DNA of 64,000 nucleotides from Anaeramoeba flamelloides (lineage: Eukaryota > Metamonada > Anaeramoebidae), in assembly GCA_027625915.1 (NCBI GenBank), contig JANTQA010000033.1:10044001-10108000 (forward strand), in the 5' to 3' direction. This document shows, in pieces, positions 36,309 through 47,404 of the stretch. A program made the translations under genes and the position numbers. Positions within the stretch are counted from its first letter, which is position 1. Each line of letters begins with the position of its first letter. Under the pieces are notes generated by a model. It saw nothing but the letters and a program-made list of their open reading frames with translations. It did not search any database and was not told where the DNA came from.

Positions 36309-37263
36309 AAATAGAAAATCGGAAAATTAATAATAAACCAAAAATTCAATTTTTGAAATAAATCGTAAATATGAGTAAAAAATTCGATAAAATTTTATTT
36401 ATATTTTACCGAGAAATAGATAGATTATACAATAATCATTAAGGGTTCCTATTTGGGGTATTATTTCAAAAATTTTAAATCTATCAATTATAAACTTTTG
36501 TTCAACATAAAAATCAAAAAAATGTCTAATATGAAAAATTACTATTTTTTTCAAAATAAATCGAAAAAAATTTTCATTTATCTTTCCAAAATCAGATTTT
36601 TAAAAAATGAAAGTTTTCAAATTTTTACAAAACTTAATAGAAGCTTGAATCATTCATTTACTCTTGAAAATTGGGAACTTTGAGGATTTATTTTAGATTC
36701 TTGTCAGGTGATTTTTGAGGAAAGCCGAATGAAAATTTTGATCTTTTTATTTTGATATTAGCAGTTTTTGGTAAATCGACTAAAAAATAAAATCACAATT
36801 TTTCATATGATTATCCTTTAAATAATTTTTTCAAATTTTATTTTAATTTGGAAATCATTCTGAATCGTAATTTTTTACAAAATTGTTTTGCTTAATTTAA
36901 TATAAATTCTCAATAAAAAAAACCTTGTTCTAATTTAAAGATAACTCAAAGAATTCAAATTGATAAAAATAAAATAAATTCTAAATTTTAATATCAAAAT
37001 TAGATTTTGATTTTTCGCCAGTTTCTCAATTAATTTTCAAGATTTGAGATTTTTTTGATTTTTAAGTTGAACGAAAAGTTTATAATTGATAGATTTAAAA
37101 TTTTTGAAATAATACCCCAAATAGGAAATCTTAATGGTTACTGTATAAATCATCTATTTCTCGGTAAAATATAAATAAAATTTTATCAAATTTTTTACTA
37201 AAGTTTTCGATTGATTTCAAAAATTGAATTTTTGGTTTATTATTAATTTTCCGATTTTATATT
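36309..37263. repeat. Foldback element with arms of about 220 bp
   Basis: 36309-36530 is the reverse complement of about 37045-37263 with few differences. Landmarks are GAAAATCGGAAAATTAATAA, TTTTACCGAGAAATAGAT, CCTATTTGGGGTATTATTTC and AAATCTATCAATTATAAACT. The spacer contains a MITE A copy and no coding frame. The target duplication was not identified. Confidence 0.8.
36542..36764. mobile_element. MITE family A, copy 4, nested in a foldback element
   Basis: The left end is TA-CTATTTTTTTCAAAATAAATCG, then TTTTCATTTATCTTTCC. The right end is GAAAGCCGAATGAAAATTTT, then GATC. It sits in the spacer of the 36309-37263 foldback, so it came later or was carried along. Confidence 0.65.
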
Positions 37264-38560
37264 TGACATTAAAAAAATTTTGTTAATTGTTTTCATTGTT
37301 GTTCTCTTTTTATGAAATTTTATTGATTTTATTTTGATGTGAAAATAATCTCAAGAACATATCTTTATTTTTTAAGAGAAAAATATATATTTGATCCTTC
37401 TTTTTTGGAATTTCTTTTTATCAGAGTAGAACATTAAAAAATCAATATAATATTCACTGATAGTTCATTTTTAGTTAATTTGATTATTTAATATGTAAAC
37501 CTTCAAATAAAAAAAGGTTCAACATGAATATTTTTAAATAATCTTTATAGGGATTATAAGTAATATTGTATAGTTTCATTTTTTTGAATGTTTATTGGTA
37601 TTTTCTAAGATCTTTGTTTTTTTGTTTTACTTTTACAAAAACAACAAAAAAGAAAACCAAAGATAAAAAGAAAAGTATCAAAAAAATATTATCAAGAACA
37701 AGAAAAACATAAATAAAAAAAGAAAAAAGGGTCAAAAAAAAAAAAAAAAACAATATTTGAAAAAGAAAATTGAAATTTTAAAGAAATTTGGACAAATAAA
37801 AAATATCTACAAATTTAAAAATTCTATTGATCTGAATATGTGACAAAACTCTAAAACTACTCCCAGAAACATTATCAAGAGATTCAACATTTTTGAAAAA
37901 TATTTTTTAATGTAGAGATGATAACAAAATGTCATGATTTTCATATTTATTCAAGAAGTAAAGCCAATCGACAAAACTTTATAATTTGTAATAATATTTT
38001 ATAGATCAAAAAAAATCGTAATAAAAATCATTCAGGAGGAGCAATCAATAAAAATAAACAAGAAACCATGAAAATAAATAATCTTTATTCTTGATCTCAT
38101 AAGAAATTGAAAAACGGGTGAAAATGTCGAATTTTTAGTTTCTTTCATGTTTGAGCACCAAGATTTTTTCTTATAATTGTTAAATCGAAAATCTATAAGA
38201 CTACAAATATTTTTTATTCTTATACAAAAATTTCTCATTTCAATTTGAAACCTTAATTTTCCATTATTTTTGGATTATAAAACATAAAGAGTTATTTTTT
38301 TTTTAATTTCTTTGCTTTTTTTAAAAGATCTTAGATTATTTAATATCAACTTATGAACATTTTATCACATTCAAATATTGTTCTTAAAATTCCTTCTTTT
38401 AATATCAAAGGATAGATTATATTTTCATCAATTTTGACAATTTTGTTGTTATATCAGATATGGAATTTATCTTTTGGTAACAATTACAATAAGATGAATA
38501 AATTTTTAAATTTTAACAATAAGAATTCTTCGATCAAAAAAATAAAATTAATCTTTTTCA

Positions 38561-39312
38561 GGGATTGGCAAATACCAAGTAGAAGCCGAAGATCAAAGTA
38601 TGTTGTTATTGGGCCTAACCACATTAGTGTTATTTTCTTCAAATGTCTCTAAAAATCGATTAGTCAAGTAGTAATATTTTTTATACCATAAATTAAAAAT
38701 GATCATTGTAATCGTGTAAAAAACCTAACAATTTCAGAAAAAAATCTGTATTTAGCCATAAATTACAAGGCTGAATTAGAAATTTTCAGAATATAAAGTC
38801 GTAAAATATCTTTCCGAAATTTGTGGTGAAATGTAAATTAATTCTATAAAATTTCAAATTTTTTTTTAAAAATTAAATAATTAACCAATAGATTTTTTTG
38901 ATAAATTATTTCAGAAATAGTGGAAATAGATTTATGTTACAATTAGCTTTTAAAAAAAGGAAATAAAACTAATCAGTTTTTAGGTTTTTATGTTGATGAA
39001 TATTGAGTTAATCTTTGAAATTAAAAAATTCAAAAATAGTTACTTTTAGAAGTTCTAAATATGAATTATTTTATACCAGAATATTATTATTTTGATTTTC
39101 TATTTTTTAGATTTAGAAAAGGAATTAAAAAACAATTCCCAAAATTAAAATTTTTAATAGTGATCATTAGTAAAAAATGTAATAATTTATATTGTAATAA
39201 TATAATTTAAAATAGATTTTTTAGAGATATTTGAGCAATGAATAACTAATATCATTTACACCCAATTACAACATATTTTGATTCTAGAGAAATCTATGGT
39301 GGCGCTAATCCC
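38561..39312. mobile_element. TTAA-type non-autonomous DNA transposon, copy 1
   Basis: 752 bp running from GGGATTGGCAAATACC to GGTGGCGCTAATCCC. TTAA follows on the right (39313-39316) and TTCA, one change away, precedes on the left. It matches 54590-55336 along its length, e.g. AAAGTATGTTGTTATTGGG, CTTTGAAATTAAAAAATT and TAATAGTGATCATT. No transposase is encoded. The TTAA target suggests piggyBac-like mobilisation, an inference. Confidence 0.75.
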
Positions 39313-39544
39313 TTAAGGATGATTTTCAAAGGATTATAAAACAAAAGTGATTAGAATAATATTTCTTATTCTAAAAAAAGATGATGGATAAACAAAGACT
39401 TAAATTTAAAAAAAAACGATTTTTTATTTCTTTAATACAAATTATCGAAAAGAGAGGTTTAATTAAAAAAAAATAATAAATCCCTTATCAAAAATTTAAA
39501 TTAATATTCTGGTATAATTAATAAAAGGAATGTTTTGCTTTTCT

Positions 39545-39580
<36 letters not shown>
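39545..39580. repeat. (TA)n(GA)n microsatellite
   Basis: TATATATA runs directly into GAGAGAGA, about 85 nt beyond the 3' end of the exonuclease gene. Confidence 0.95.
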
Positions 39581-39581
<1 letters not shown>

Positions 39582-39664
39582 TGTGCGCATATTTGTATAT
39601 AATTTTGAAAAATCCAACACAATTATTTTAATAAAAATATTAAAATATTATTGAAATTTATTTA

Positions 39665-42600
39665 TTATTTTCTATTATTTCTTCTATTATAATTTCCTGA
39701 CTGATTTCTTGAATTTGATTGTGAATAATGGTAACGTGATTGTGAATATGAATGTCTATTATTATGGTTACGATTTTGGTATTGATGATTTTGGGAATTA
39801 TATCTCGGTGGATTATTTAGCTGTTGATTAAAATTTTGATTGTTATGAAATGAATTTTGTTGATTATTTTGAAAGAATTGGGGAATTTGGGCATTACTAT
39901 TATATTGGCTTTGATGATAATTTTGGTTCATATTCATGTTATTTTGATTATTTTGAAAGAATTGGGGAATTTGAGCCTTACTATTATATTGGTTTTGGTT
40001 TTGGCTTTGGTTTTGATTTTGATTTTGTCGATTTTTTGTAATGTTATTGTTGCTTTGAAAGAATTGGGGAATTTGAGTATTGCTATTAATTTGGTTTTGT
40101 TGATAATTTTGATTCATATTAATACTATTTTGATTGTTAACATTATTAGATTGATCAATATTTTGAAATAATTGAGGAATTTGAGGATTTCTCTGGTTTT
40201 TATTTGAGAATTGTTGATTGTTTTCAAATTTTGGTTTTTGATTATAATCTTGGTTAATACCAGTCCAATTTTGATTATTAGTTTTATGGTATTGTTGTCT
40301 TTGATATTGATAATTTTTGTATTTTTGGTTATTCCTATAATTATTTCTATTATTATCATATCTGTTATTATATCTATTATTATCGTATCTGTTATTATAT
40401 CTATTATTGCTTTTCCTACCATATCCATTGTTATGTCGGTTGTTATACCCGCTACTAGAATTATTCTCATTGTAAATATTGTGTGTTTTTGCATTAAAAT
40501 GTGATAAATTATAAATTTGCGATATATTTGAATCATTTAATATTACATGAGGTGGGGTAGCGTTATCTAAGATTCTTGCTTGAAATTGAAATTCTTTTGA
40601 AATTTTTGGGTGGTTAATATCGAAACAAATACATGAATTTTTATAAATTGGATCGTCCCAATCCGGATCATAAGGTTCTATTGTTCCACCGTCCTTTAAT
40701 TGATAATCAGATTTTTTTATTCTACCTGCTAATGAATGGAAATTTAAGCAATTAAAATCACACCATTCATTTTCGTTTTCTTTTTCTTTTTCATTTTCGG
40801 TTTCATTTTTGTTATCGTTATTGTTTTCTTTCTCTTTTTCTTTTTCTTTTACACTACCGTCAACGGGTACTTTTCCATCTTGTTCTTCCTTTTGCATTTC
40901 TTTTCGTAGATCATTTTTCTCTTCTTCTTTTATTTCTTTTTCTTCTATTTGTATTTCTTTTTTATTTTTTTGTTCTTGTACTAGTTCTTGTTCGGGTTCG
41001 ATTTTACTTTCTTTTTGATTTTCATTTTCTTTTTCATTTTCGGTTTCGTTTTTGTTATCATTATCGTTTTCTTTCTCTTTTTTTTCATTGTCCACGCCAA
41101 TCACTGTTTCGCCCTTATCTTCTTTTTTTCCATCATTTTCTTTTTCTTTTATTTCTTCTTCTTTTATTTCTACTTCTTTTATTACTTCTTCTTTTATTTC
41201 TTTTTCTTTATTATTTTTTTGATCTTGTTCTGGTTCTTTTTTTTTATCTTTTTCATTTTTGCTTTCAATTTCAATGATGGTTTTGTTTTCATTTTTTTCT
41301 CCATTTAAATTTAATTGTTGTTTTGATTCGTTTTTGCTTTGGGAATTAAAAACACGTCTCTTTTTTTTTGTGTTGTTTGAATTTTTATTTAAATCTGATG
41401 GGATGTCCCTTTTTCTAAAGGTATTATTATTATTATTATTATTTGTATTCTCATTCTCATTATTCTTATTCTTATTAGATTGGGATGTGTGATTTCTCTT
41501 TTGTGTACAAGATAGTAATCTTTTTGCTAAATTACCTTTTGAACTTATAAACAATTGTGAGTCCCCTAATTTATTTCGTTTCATTTCCTCTTTGGTTAAG
41601 GTTTTTTCTAAAGGATTTAGTGAATTAACAATTTTGTTTATGTCTACAAAGGGAAGCAAAGCCACGCCTTTCCATTCCTGTTTTTTACCATTCATATCAA
41701 TATCGAAAGATTTGGGATAAAACTCTAGAATAGGTGAATTTTTGTCAACCATTAATTTGGCAAATTCTTTTGGAATGCAATGAGAACTTCGAGGTGGCAA
41801 GACAGACATTAGCTGTGCCATTGGCCTGACACTTGGGCGTTTTGTAAATACTATTTTTTCCGGGATATGATGGGCTAAGTCTAATGCAAAAGGAGAATAA
41901 TAAAAGGGGTAATACCATCTCCAATCAGGGCAACCTTGAAAGTAATATTTTAGTACCCACTGTAATCCTTGGATATATGAATAAACAATCTTTTGAAGAA
42001 ACTCTTTATTATTCAATTTTTTATTAAATTTATAAGAATAATATCTACCTCTATACCCATCCTTACCAAAATCAATTTTATCGTCGTTATCAAAAAAGGG
42101 ATTATCGTCATTTTCCTTTTCGATTTGTTTCTTATTTTCAAGTTTATTTTTATCATTACTTTCGATTTCAATAATTTCTTCTTTTTGTTTTTTCTTTTCA
42201 TTTTTTTCAATTTTTTTCTGATCATTTTCTTTTTCTTCTTCTATTAGTTTGTTATTCTCCCTTTGTGTTTTTTTTTCATTGCTTTCTATTTCTATTTCTT
42301 TTTTATTTCCTTGGTTTTCTGTAATGTTTACTATTTCTTTATTTTGTTCATCTTTTGCTTCTTCTTTATTTTTCATTAATACTACATTTTCTATTTCTAT
42401 TTCTATTTCTTTTTTATTTTGTTGTTCTTGTTCTTGTTCTTGTTTTTGTTCTGGTTCTATTTTCCTTTCTTTTTCATTTTCACTTTCGATTTTGCCCGTT
42501 GGATTTTCTATTAGTATTTCCTTTTCCTTTTCTTCTTTGGGCTTTGTCTCTTGTGTTTCTGGACTTTTTATTACTATTTCTTTTTCCTTTTTCCGTTCTT

Positions 42601-44347
42601 CTTCTTCTTCTTCTTCTTCTCTGGGCTTTATTTCTTCGATTTCTTTACTTTCTAATACTATTCCGTTTTCTTTCTCATTTCCGTCTTCTTGTTGTTCTTC
42701 TTTTTCAGTACTTTTTTCACTTTTTTGATTTTTAGTTTTATTATTTTCAGAATTTTTAGGCCAATTTTCTTTTTGTTCTTTTAAATAGGCTTTTAACATT
42801 TCTGCGACTTTAAAATTTTCTTCATCAATAGCCAAATTATAATTGTTTTTATTTGTTGCTGATTGATCAAATTTAGGTGTTCTCTCATTCTTACTAGATC
42901 CTCTACCTCTACCTCTGCCTCTACCTCTACCTCTACCTCTACCACCTTTCTTCCCCTGGCCTCTAGTTTTTGTATCCTTATCGTTATTGTGAATAACTTT
43001 CCCATTTAATACTCTTTTCATTTTTGAAAGTCTTCTTGTTTGAAAAATTGGGCCTTCTAATTTGGAAAATTCTTGAAAAAATACTTTCAATCTTTTTAGA
43101 TTTATTGTTCCGTCTTTTGTTAAATAGCCACCAAACTTTGGTAAAACACTTTTCCAAACATTAATCAGCGAAATAATTGCGCCTTCACGGATTTCTAAAG
43201 AAGGTAAATGAGGAATAAAATCATTACCAACAAAGAAGCACATAAACACCCAATCGTCTATTGCTCTTTCAAGGTCAAATTGGAAAGGCAAATCCGGGAT
43301 GAACAATTCCTTGTATAAGTATTCCCTCAAGACCGAAAGATGTAAAAAAATTAAAGGCTTTGTTTTGATATAGCCTCCCTTTTCCTTGTCGTATCTCCAC
43401 ATTTTGTTTATTGGCCTTCTTGGATCGTCCCAAGGGTTCAGGTTTCGCGATGGTCTGTAATTCTGTTTTTGCTTTTTATGGAAAAAGACCACATCCCTTA
43501 AAATTGTGAAATGAACCTCGTGAGTTGCCAAACCAAGCATTATTAAATCGGCATCTAGGCCATAAAGTACATGCCTAGTGTTTGGATTATAATTCTTTTG
43601 AATACGCTGACCTCGGATAAAATTCATGATTTTATGCTCTCCTTCACCAGGCACGTTACTATCCGACAAAATTACTTTCACATTTTCCCATGCTCGGTCT
43701 GTTGTAATCTTTTTTGCGATATAAAACCTCAAATTTTGAGTCAGGTCCTCCATAAATTGCGTTCCTGGTGTAATAACATTAGAATCTTCTAATGTTTGTT
43801 TGTCATTTAATCTTGAATTTTTTTTTTTTTTTTCTTTTCCCTTTTCGTTTTCTTTTTCATTTTCTTTTTCATTTCCCTTTTCATTTTCATTTTCTTTTTC
43901 TTTTTCTTTTTGCTCTTGATTTTCATCTATTTCACCTCCAGAAGATGAATTGTTTTCTTTCTCATTCTTTTTGTTGAAGATCTTTTCTTTCATTTTGAGT
44001 TCTCTCGCAGTTCGAAACCTCCTTGATCTTTGTTGGTTCATTTTGCTCATAGGAGCAACACCATCAATTGCAATATATAATAATTTCCTTGGTCGAATAA
44101 TATTAAAGACTTGATCAATCATATTAAATAGTCTTGTGAAGACTTGCGGAATTGACGTAGGTGTTTCTGATTTGTCTTCAGGATGAAAGGCGGGATGAAC
44201 CATCCCATTCAGATCTAAATATAAATTATCAAATTCAATACCATTTGGGTTTGGCCTTTCAGGATGATAATTTTGTGGATTAATACATGCAGATAGTATT
44301 TTTGGATACCTTCTTGTTAACCAAACAAAAAATGAAGGTACACCCAT
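39665..44347 (-). CDS. RAT1: 5'-3' exoribonuclease, XRN2/Rat1 type, with long disordered inserts
   Basis: Single-exon gene of 1560 residues. It begins MGVPSFFVWLTRRYPKI, the invariant XRN N-terminus. HPERPNPNGIEFDNLYLDLN and AIDGVAPMSKMNQQRSRRF favour XRN2/Rat1 over XRN1. Catalytic landmarks are PGEGEHKIMNF (G234-H238), GLDADLIML (263-271) and VGNDFIPHLP with D376. The DWRWYYPFYYSPFA block lies near 806-820. Large inserts split the core: a K/E/N run near 125-170, an RG repeat at about 465-482 and long K/E-rich runs. A conserved block at about 1192-1285 (ARILDNATPP) precedes an N/Y/Q-rich tail. The tail carries four QIPQ(F/L)FQ motifs near 1388, 1424, 1456 and 1486. The enzyme degrades 5'-monophosphate RNA and, in Rat1, helps end polymerase II transcription. 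No CCHC knuckle was seen. Confidence 0.95.
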   Translation of the reverse strand: MGVPSFFVWLTRRYPKILSACINPQNYHPERPNPNGIEFDNLYLDLNGMVHPAFHPEDKSETPTSIPQVFTRLFNMIDQVFNIIRPRKLLYIAIDGVAPMSKMNQQRSRRFRTARELKMKEKIFNKKNEKENNSSSGGEIDENQEQKEKEKENENEKGNEKENEKENEKGKEKKKKNSRLNDKQTLEDSNVITPGTQFMEDLTQNLRFYIAKKITTDRAWENVKVILSDSNVPGEGEHKIMNFIRGQRIQKNYNPNTRHVLYGLDADLIMLGLATHEVHFTILRDVVFFHKKQKQNYRPSRNLNPWDDPRRPINKMWRYDKEKGGYIKTKPLIFLHLSVLREYLYKELFIPDLPFQFDLERAIDDWVFMCFFVGNDFIPHLPSLEIREGAIISLINVWKSVLPKFGGYLTKDGTINLKRLKVFFQEFSKLEGPIFQTRRLSKMKRVLNGKVIHNNDKDTKTRGQGKKGGRGRGRGRGRGRGRGSSKNERTPKFDQSATNKNNYNLAIDEENFKVAEMLKAYLKEQKENWPKNSENNKTKNQKSEKSTEKEEQQEDGNEKENGIVLESKEIEEIKPREEEEEEEERKKEKEIVIKSPETQETKPKEEKEKEILIENPTGKIESENEKERKIEPEQKQEQEQEQQNKKEIEIEIENVVLMKNKEEAKDEQNKEIVNITENQGNKKEIEIESNEKKTQRENNKLIEEEKENDQKKIEKNEKKKQKEEIIEIESNDKNKLENKKQIEKENDDNPFFDNDDKIDFGKDGYRGRYYSYKFNKKLNNKEFLQKIVYSYIQGLQWVLKYYFQGCPDWRWYYPFYYSPFALDLAHHIPEKIVFTKRPSVRPMAQLMSVLPPRSSHCIPKEFAKLMVDKNSPILEFYPKSFDIDMNGKKQEWKGVALLPFVDINKIVNSLNPLEKTLTKEEMKRNKLGDSQLFISSKGNLAKRLLSCTQKRNHTSQSNKNKNNENENTNNNNNNNTFRKRDIPSDLNKNSNNTKKKRRVFNSQSKNESKQQLNLNGEKNENKTIIEIESKNEKDKKKEPEQDQKNNKEKEIKEEVIKEVEIKEEEIKEKENDGKKEDKGETVIGVDNEKKEKENDNDNKNETENEKENENQKESKIEPEQELVQEQKNKKEIQIEEKEIKEEEKNDLRKEMQKEEQDGKVPVDGSVKEKEKEKENNNDNKNETENEKEKENENEWCDFNCLNFHSLAGRIKKSDYQLKDGGTIEPYDPDWDDPIYKNSCICFDINHPKISKEFQFQARILDNATPPHVILNDSNISQIYNLSHFNAKTHNIYNENNSSSGYNNRHNNGYGRKSNNRYNNRYDNNRYNNRYDNNRNNYRNNQKYKNYQYQRQQYHKTNNQNWTGINQDYNQKPKFENNQQFSNKNQRNPQIPQLFQNIDQSNNVNNQNSINMNQNYQQNQINSNTQIPQFFQSNNNITKNRQNQNQNQSQNQNQYNSKAQIPQFFQNNQNNMNMNQNYHQSQYNSNAQIPQFFQNNQQNSFHNNQNFNQQLNNPPRYNSQNHQYQNRNHNNRHSYSQSRYHYSQSNSRNQSGNYNRRNNRK

Positions 44348-44375
44348 TTTTTAATTTTTTTTTAGAAAAATAGTC

Positions 44376-44386
44376 AAAAATGATTA
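44376..44386 (-). promoter_or_regulatory. TAATCATTTTT box upstream of the exonuclease gene
   Basis: The exact 11-mer on the minus strand, 28 nt before the ATG at 44347. Confidence 0.5.
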
Positions 44387-44551
44387 CTAATTCTTTAAAT
44401 TTTATTTTTACTTTGTTTTTACAAAGAAATTCTATGTATTTAAAGTAACCATGAATTGTAGGGAAATCCTATTTTGGTGTCTTGGGCTTGTGAATCTTTC
44501 AGAGGTTAATAGTTTATTAAAAAATAATTAGATTGAATTGACTGATCTTAA

Positions 44552-45080
44552 GGTTGACCATCCATGATGCTGGAAAAAGATTATCTTGTGTTGAGTAATA
44601 CAATGTTATTTTAGTTCTTAGCTAATAGAACTTTTCCTTGGTATGAATTTTAATAGTAGTTCAAAAAGTTAATTTTTGAAAATTTATTTTTTTTTTTTCC
44701 GAAATCCGAATTTAAGAGTAAAAGACTATTATATTTCAAGATAAGATATAAAAAATTTTATTTTGATTTTTGGGTTCTCGATTTGAATCTTTATTTCCAT
44801 ATTCCTCAATTATCTTAAAAAAATTAATAAATGAAATTTTTAAAAGACTATTATAAAAACAAAACCGAAATAAAAATTTCTATTCACAACTCCATAAAAC
44901 TTCAGTTTTTGACCCTACAATCATCAGTATTCAATTCGGAAAAAATAAATTTAAAAAATTGCCTTTTTGAAACACTATTAAAATTCATAATAAGGAAAAG
45001 ATTGATTAGCTAAGAACCAAAATAGGTTTTCTTGTAGTCATTATAAGATAATCATTTTCCAGTTTTGGGGGTTGTAATCC
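44552..45080. mobile_element. TTAA-type non-autonomous DNA transposon, short subfamily
   Basis: 529 bp with TTAA on both sides (44548-44551 and 45081-45084). Arms of about 80 bp are inverted. Each carries TGGAAAA-GATTATCTT and TTCTTAGCTAAT; the outer ends are GGTTGACCATCC and the complement of GGTTGTAATCC. The termini resemble those of the 50213-51203 element. Non-coding. Confidence 0.75.
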
Positions 45081-45197
45081 TTAATAATAACAATGAAACC
45101 AATTATTTATTCTACAGTCCTGATTTTAGTAAATATTGTTACTCTAAATAGGATCTAGGTCTCTTATAGATTAGTTCTCAATGTTGAATTCTACAAT

Positions 45198-45223
45198 TAT
45201 ATATATATATATATATATATATA
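45198..45223. repeat. (AT)n tract adjoining a MITE
   Basis: An AT run that ends in the TA target of the MITE at 45224. A matching run followed by GATA units continues at 45422-45459, so the element inserted into an AT microsatellite. Confidence 0.9.
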
Positions 45224-45421
45224 CAGTCAGTTTCACTTTTAAGGCACAAAATATCAACGAAATTTAAGGCACAATAAAAATCTCAAATTAAAGCACAATT
45301 TTTTGGAATTTTAATTTTCACAAATTATTTTACTAGAATTTGAATTTTGTGCCTTAATTTGTGATTTTTATTGTGCCTTAAATTTCGTAGAAATTTTGTG
45401 TCTTAAAAGTGAAACTGACTG
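45224..45421. mobile_element. CAGTCAG palindromic MITE, copy 1
   Basis: A 198-bp near-perfect palindrome flanked by TA. It starts CAGTCAGTTTCACTTTTAAG and ends with the complement. Each arm contains the motif TTAAGGCACAA, or a one-base variant, three times at intervals of about 28 bp. TA target and CAGT termini suggest mobilisation by a Tc1/mariner-type transposase, none of which is in the window. Confidence 0.9.
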
Positions 45422-46319
45422 TATATATATATATAGATAAATAGATAGATAGATAGATTGTGTTTTTTCATGTGAATTCTGTTAATTGTTTTCTTCAATA
45501 TCATCATTGATATTTTTATTAAGCAATATTTTTTGCAATTATTTTTAAAACTCCACAAAGTAAATTATTTTCTGATTTACTTAAATGTATGTTCAATGAA
45601 TTATGAATTAGCACTGCAAATTCATTAATTTTATCTTTGCTAAAATTCAGATGATCTTTTATCCAAATAATAAAAAAAATATTGTTTTTGTTTTTTATAA
45701 TTTTTTTTTATTGGATTCTAAAACATCATTTACTCCAATTCCTTAATAATTCAATTACATATTAGATTAACTAGTTTCATTTAGATGAGAATGAAAAATT
45801 CTCTTGCTTTTTTTCTTGAGTGGGAATATTTTAATCTTAGATAGTATTAAAAATATATTTTATAATTTTAAATATTAGATCAGACATGGTGATTAACTTT
45901 TTGCTAGGAATAATATTATTAAATTAAAAAGCAAAGAAATCCTAAAAAATAAAATAAAAAAAAATACTTAAAAGTATTTTTTTTTTTTTTTTTCATCATA
46001 ATAACCTAAATGTATTACAAACGTTGATAGAATAGTTTTGTAATTTGTTGACTCAACTAAAAAAATTGAAACTTTTAAGAATGAAATACATTTTAAATAC
46101 TATTTTTTTATCCTCTTTTCACTTAAAAAAAGAATTACTAGAATAAGGGTATATTTATAATTCCAATTTTTGAAAAAAAATGATACCTAGTTATTAAAAA
46201 TCAAAAATAAACAATTTTCTTCTCATCATATTTTTTGGAACCAATTTTGTCTAATAAAAAACTTTTTAAGCAAACCAACTCGTTAAACAAAAAAAAAAAT
46301 TAAATATTTTTTAATAAAG

Positions 46320-46510
46320 CTAGTTCAACTTTTATGAAAAAAATTTCAACTACAATTAAGGCACAAAAAAATCTTAAATTAAGGCACAAAATTCGAAATT
46401 TTTTTAAAATAATTTGCATTAAAAAAAAATTCCAAAAAATGTGTTCTTTTAGATTAATTTTTCTGCCGTTATTTTTTTCAAAGTTTGTTCATTAAAAGTG
46501 TGACTGGATG
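46320..46510. mobile_element. CAGTCAG MITE, copy 2 (degraded)
   Basis: The left end survives as TAGTTCAACTTTTA and the right end as TTAAAAGTGTGACTGGATG-TA. Two ATTAAGGCACAAAA motifs remain in the left half. It is clearly older than its neighbours. Confidence 0.65.
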
Positions 46511-46770
46511 TAATATAAAAAGATATATGAAGGTATTTAGAGGGATTTTATCAAGAAATAACGATTATTAATATATCTAAAAAAAATATCTTTTTTTCGA
46601 TTTTCCCACAGATTAATTTTAAAAAAAAAACTCAATGATTAAAAAATTAATTAATTATTTAAAATTATTTGTTTTTTAAGAAAATTTCTTATTTTTAAAA
46701 TGTTTTAATCAATTATAACTTTAAGGATTTATTTTATTATTTTATAATTTTTATAAGATAGATCCTAATA

Positions 46771-46940
46771 CAGTCAGTTCCACTTTTAAGGTACAAACTT
46801 TCAACGAAATTTAAGGCACAATAAAAATCTCAAATTAATACACAAAATTCAGATTCTAGTCAAATCATTTGTATCTGAAAAAAGTCAGATTTTGAGCCTT
46901 AATTAGTGATTTTTTTGTGCATTAAATTTGAAACTGACTG
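46771..46940. mobile_element. CAGTCAG MITE, copy 3
   Basis: 170 bp flanked by TA (46769-46770 and 46941-46942). The left arm reads CAGTCAGTTCCACTTTTAAG, with two further TTAAGGCACAA-type motifs. The right arm is shortened by an internal deletion. Confidence 0.85.
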
Positions 46941-47404
46941 TATTTTGATTGGTAAATAATCACTTCATTACGAATTAAATTTGAATGGAAGAACAATTAA
47001 AAAAAAAAAAGATATTATTTGGGGTAAAAGAAGATACTATCGGGGAGTTAGAAGAATTGTTATTAATAAAATTTTAACACATGAAAAATATCCTTATTTC
47101 GAGTATAATTGGTTTTCAAGTAAAATATTTTTAACAAGGTGATTAATTTTTCACAAATAAAAAAACTAGTTAGACATTTATTTTTATTAAATTAGATCTT
47201 AGTTGGTACAATAAATATTAATTATTATAAAAAATATAATAATTTTTTATTTTTTTATTATATTTTAAAGAATAATTTCTTCAGATTATCTATTTTAGGC
47301 AAAATAGTTATCGAAACTATTGAATATAAATTTTAAATGTGTTTTTTTTAGCAAAACTTGTTTTAATTTTACAGGGACCAAAGTAGTCATTAACTATTTT
47401 AATA

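Larger units (their letters stand above)
35806..39664. other. Intergenic region upstream of the UBL/PH-repeat gene
   Basis: Holds a promoter box, a long-armed foldback (36309-37263) with a nested MITE A, a TTAA-flanked element (38561-39312) and a TA/GA microsatellite. The open frames at 36453-36683, 38032-38238 and 38434-38652 fall largely in repeats and are not supported as genes. Confidence 0.5.

Noticed and set aside
40809-43977. Many Ser/Phe-rich plus-strand frames
   Set aside because: They are antisense shadows of the K/E-rich exonuclease gene.
45422-45459. GATA tandem units as a short satellite or array
   Set aside because: Only a few units adjoining an AT run; an ordinary microsatellite split by a MITE. 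No CRISPR-like spacing exists.
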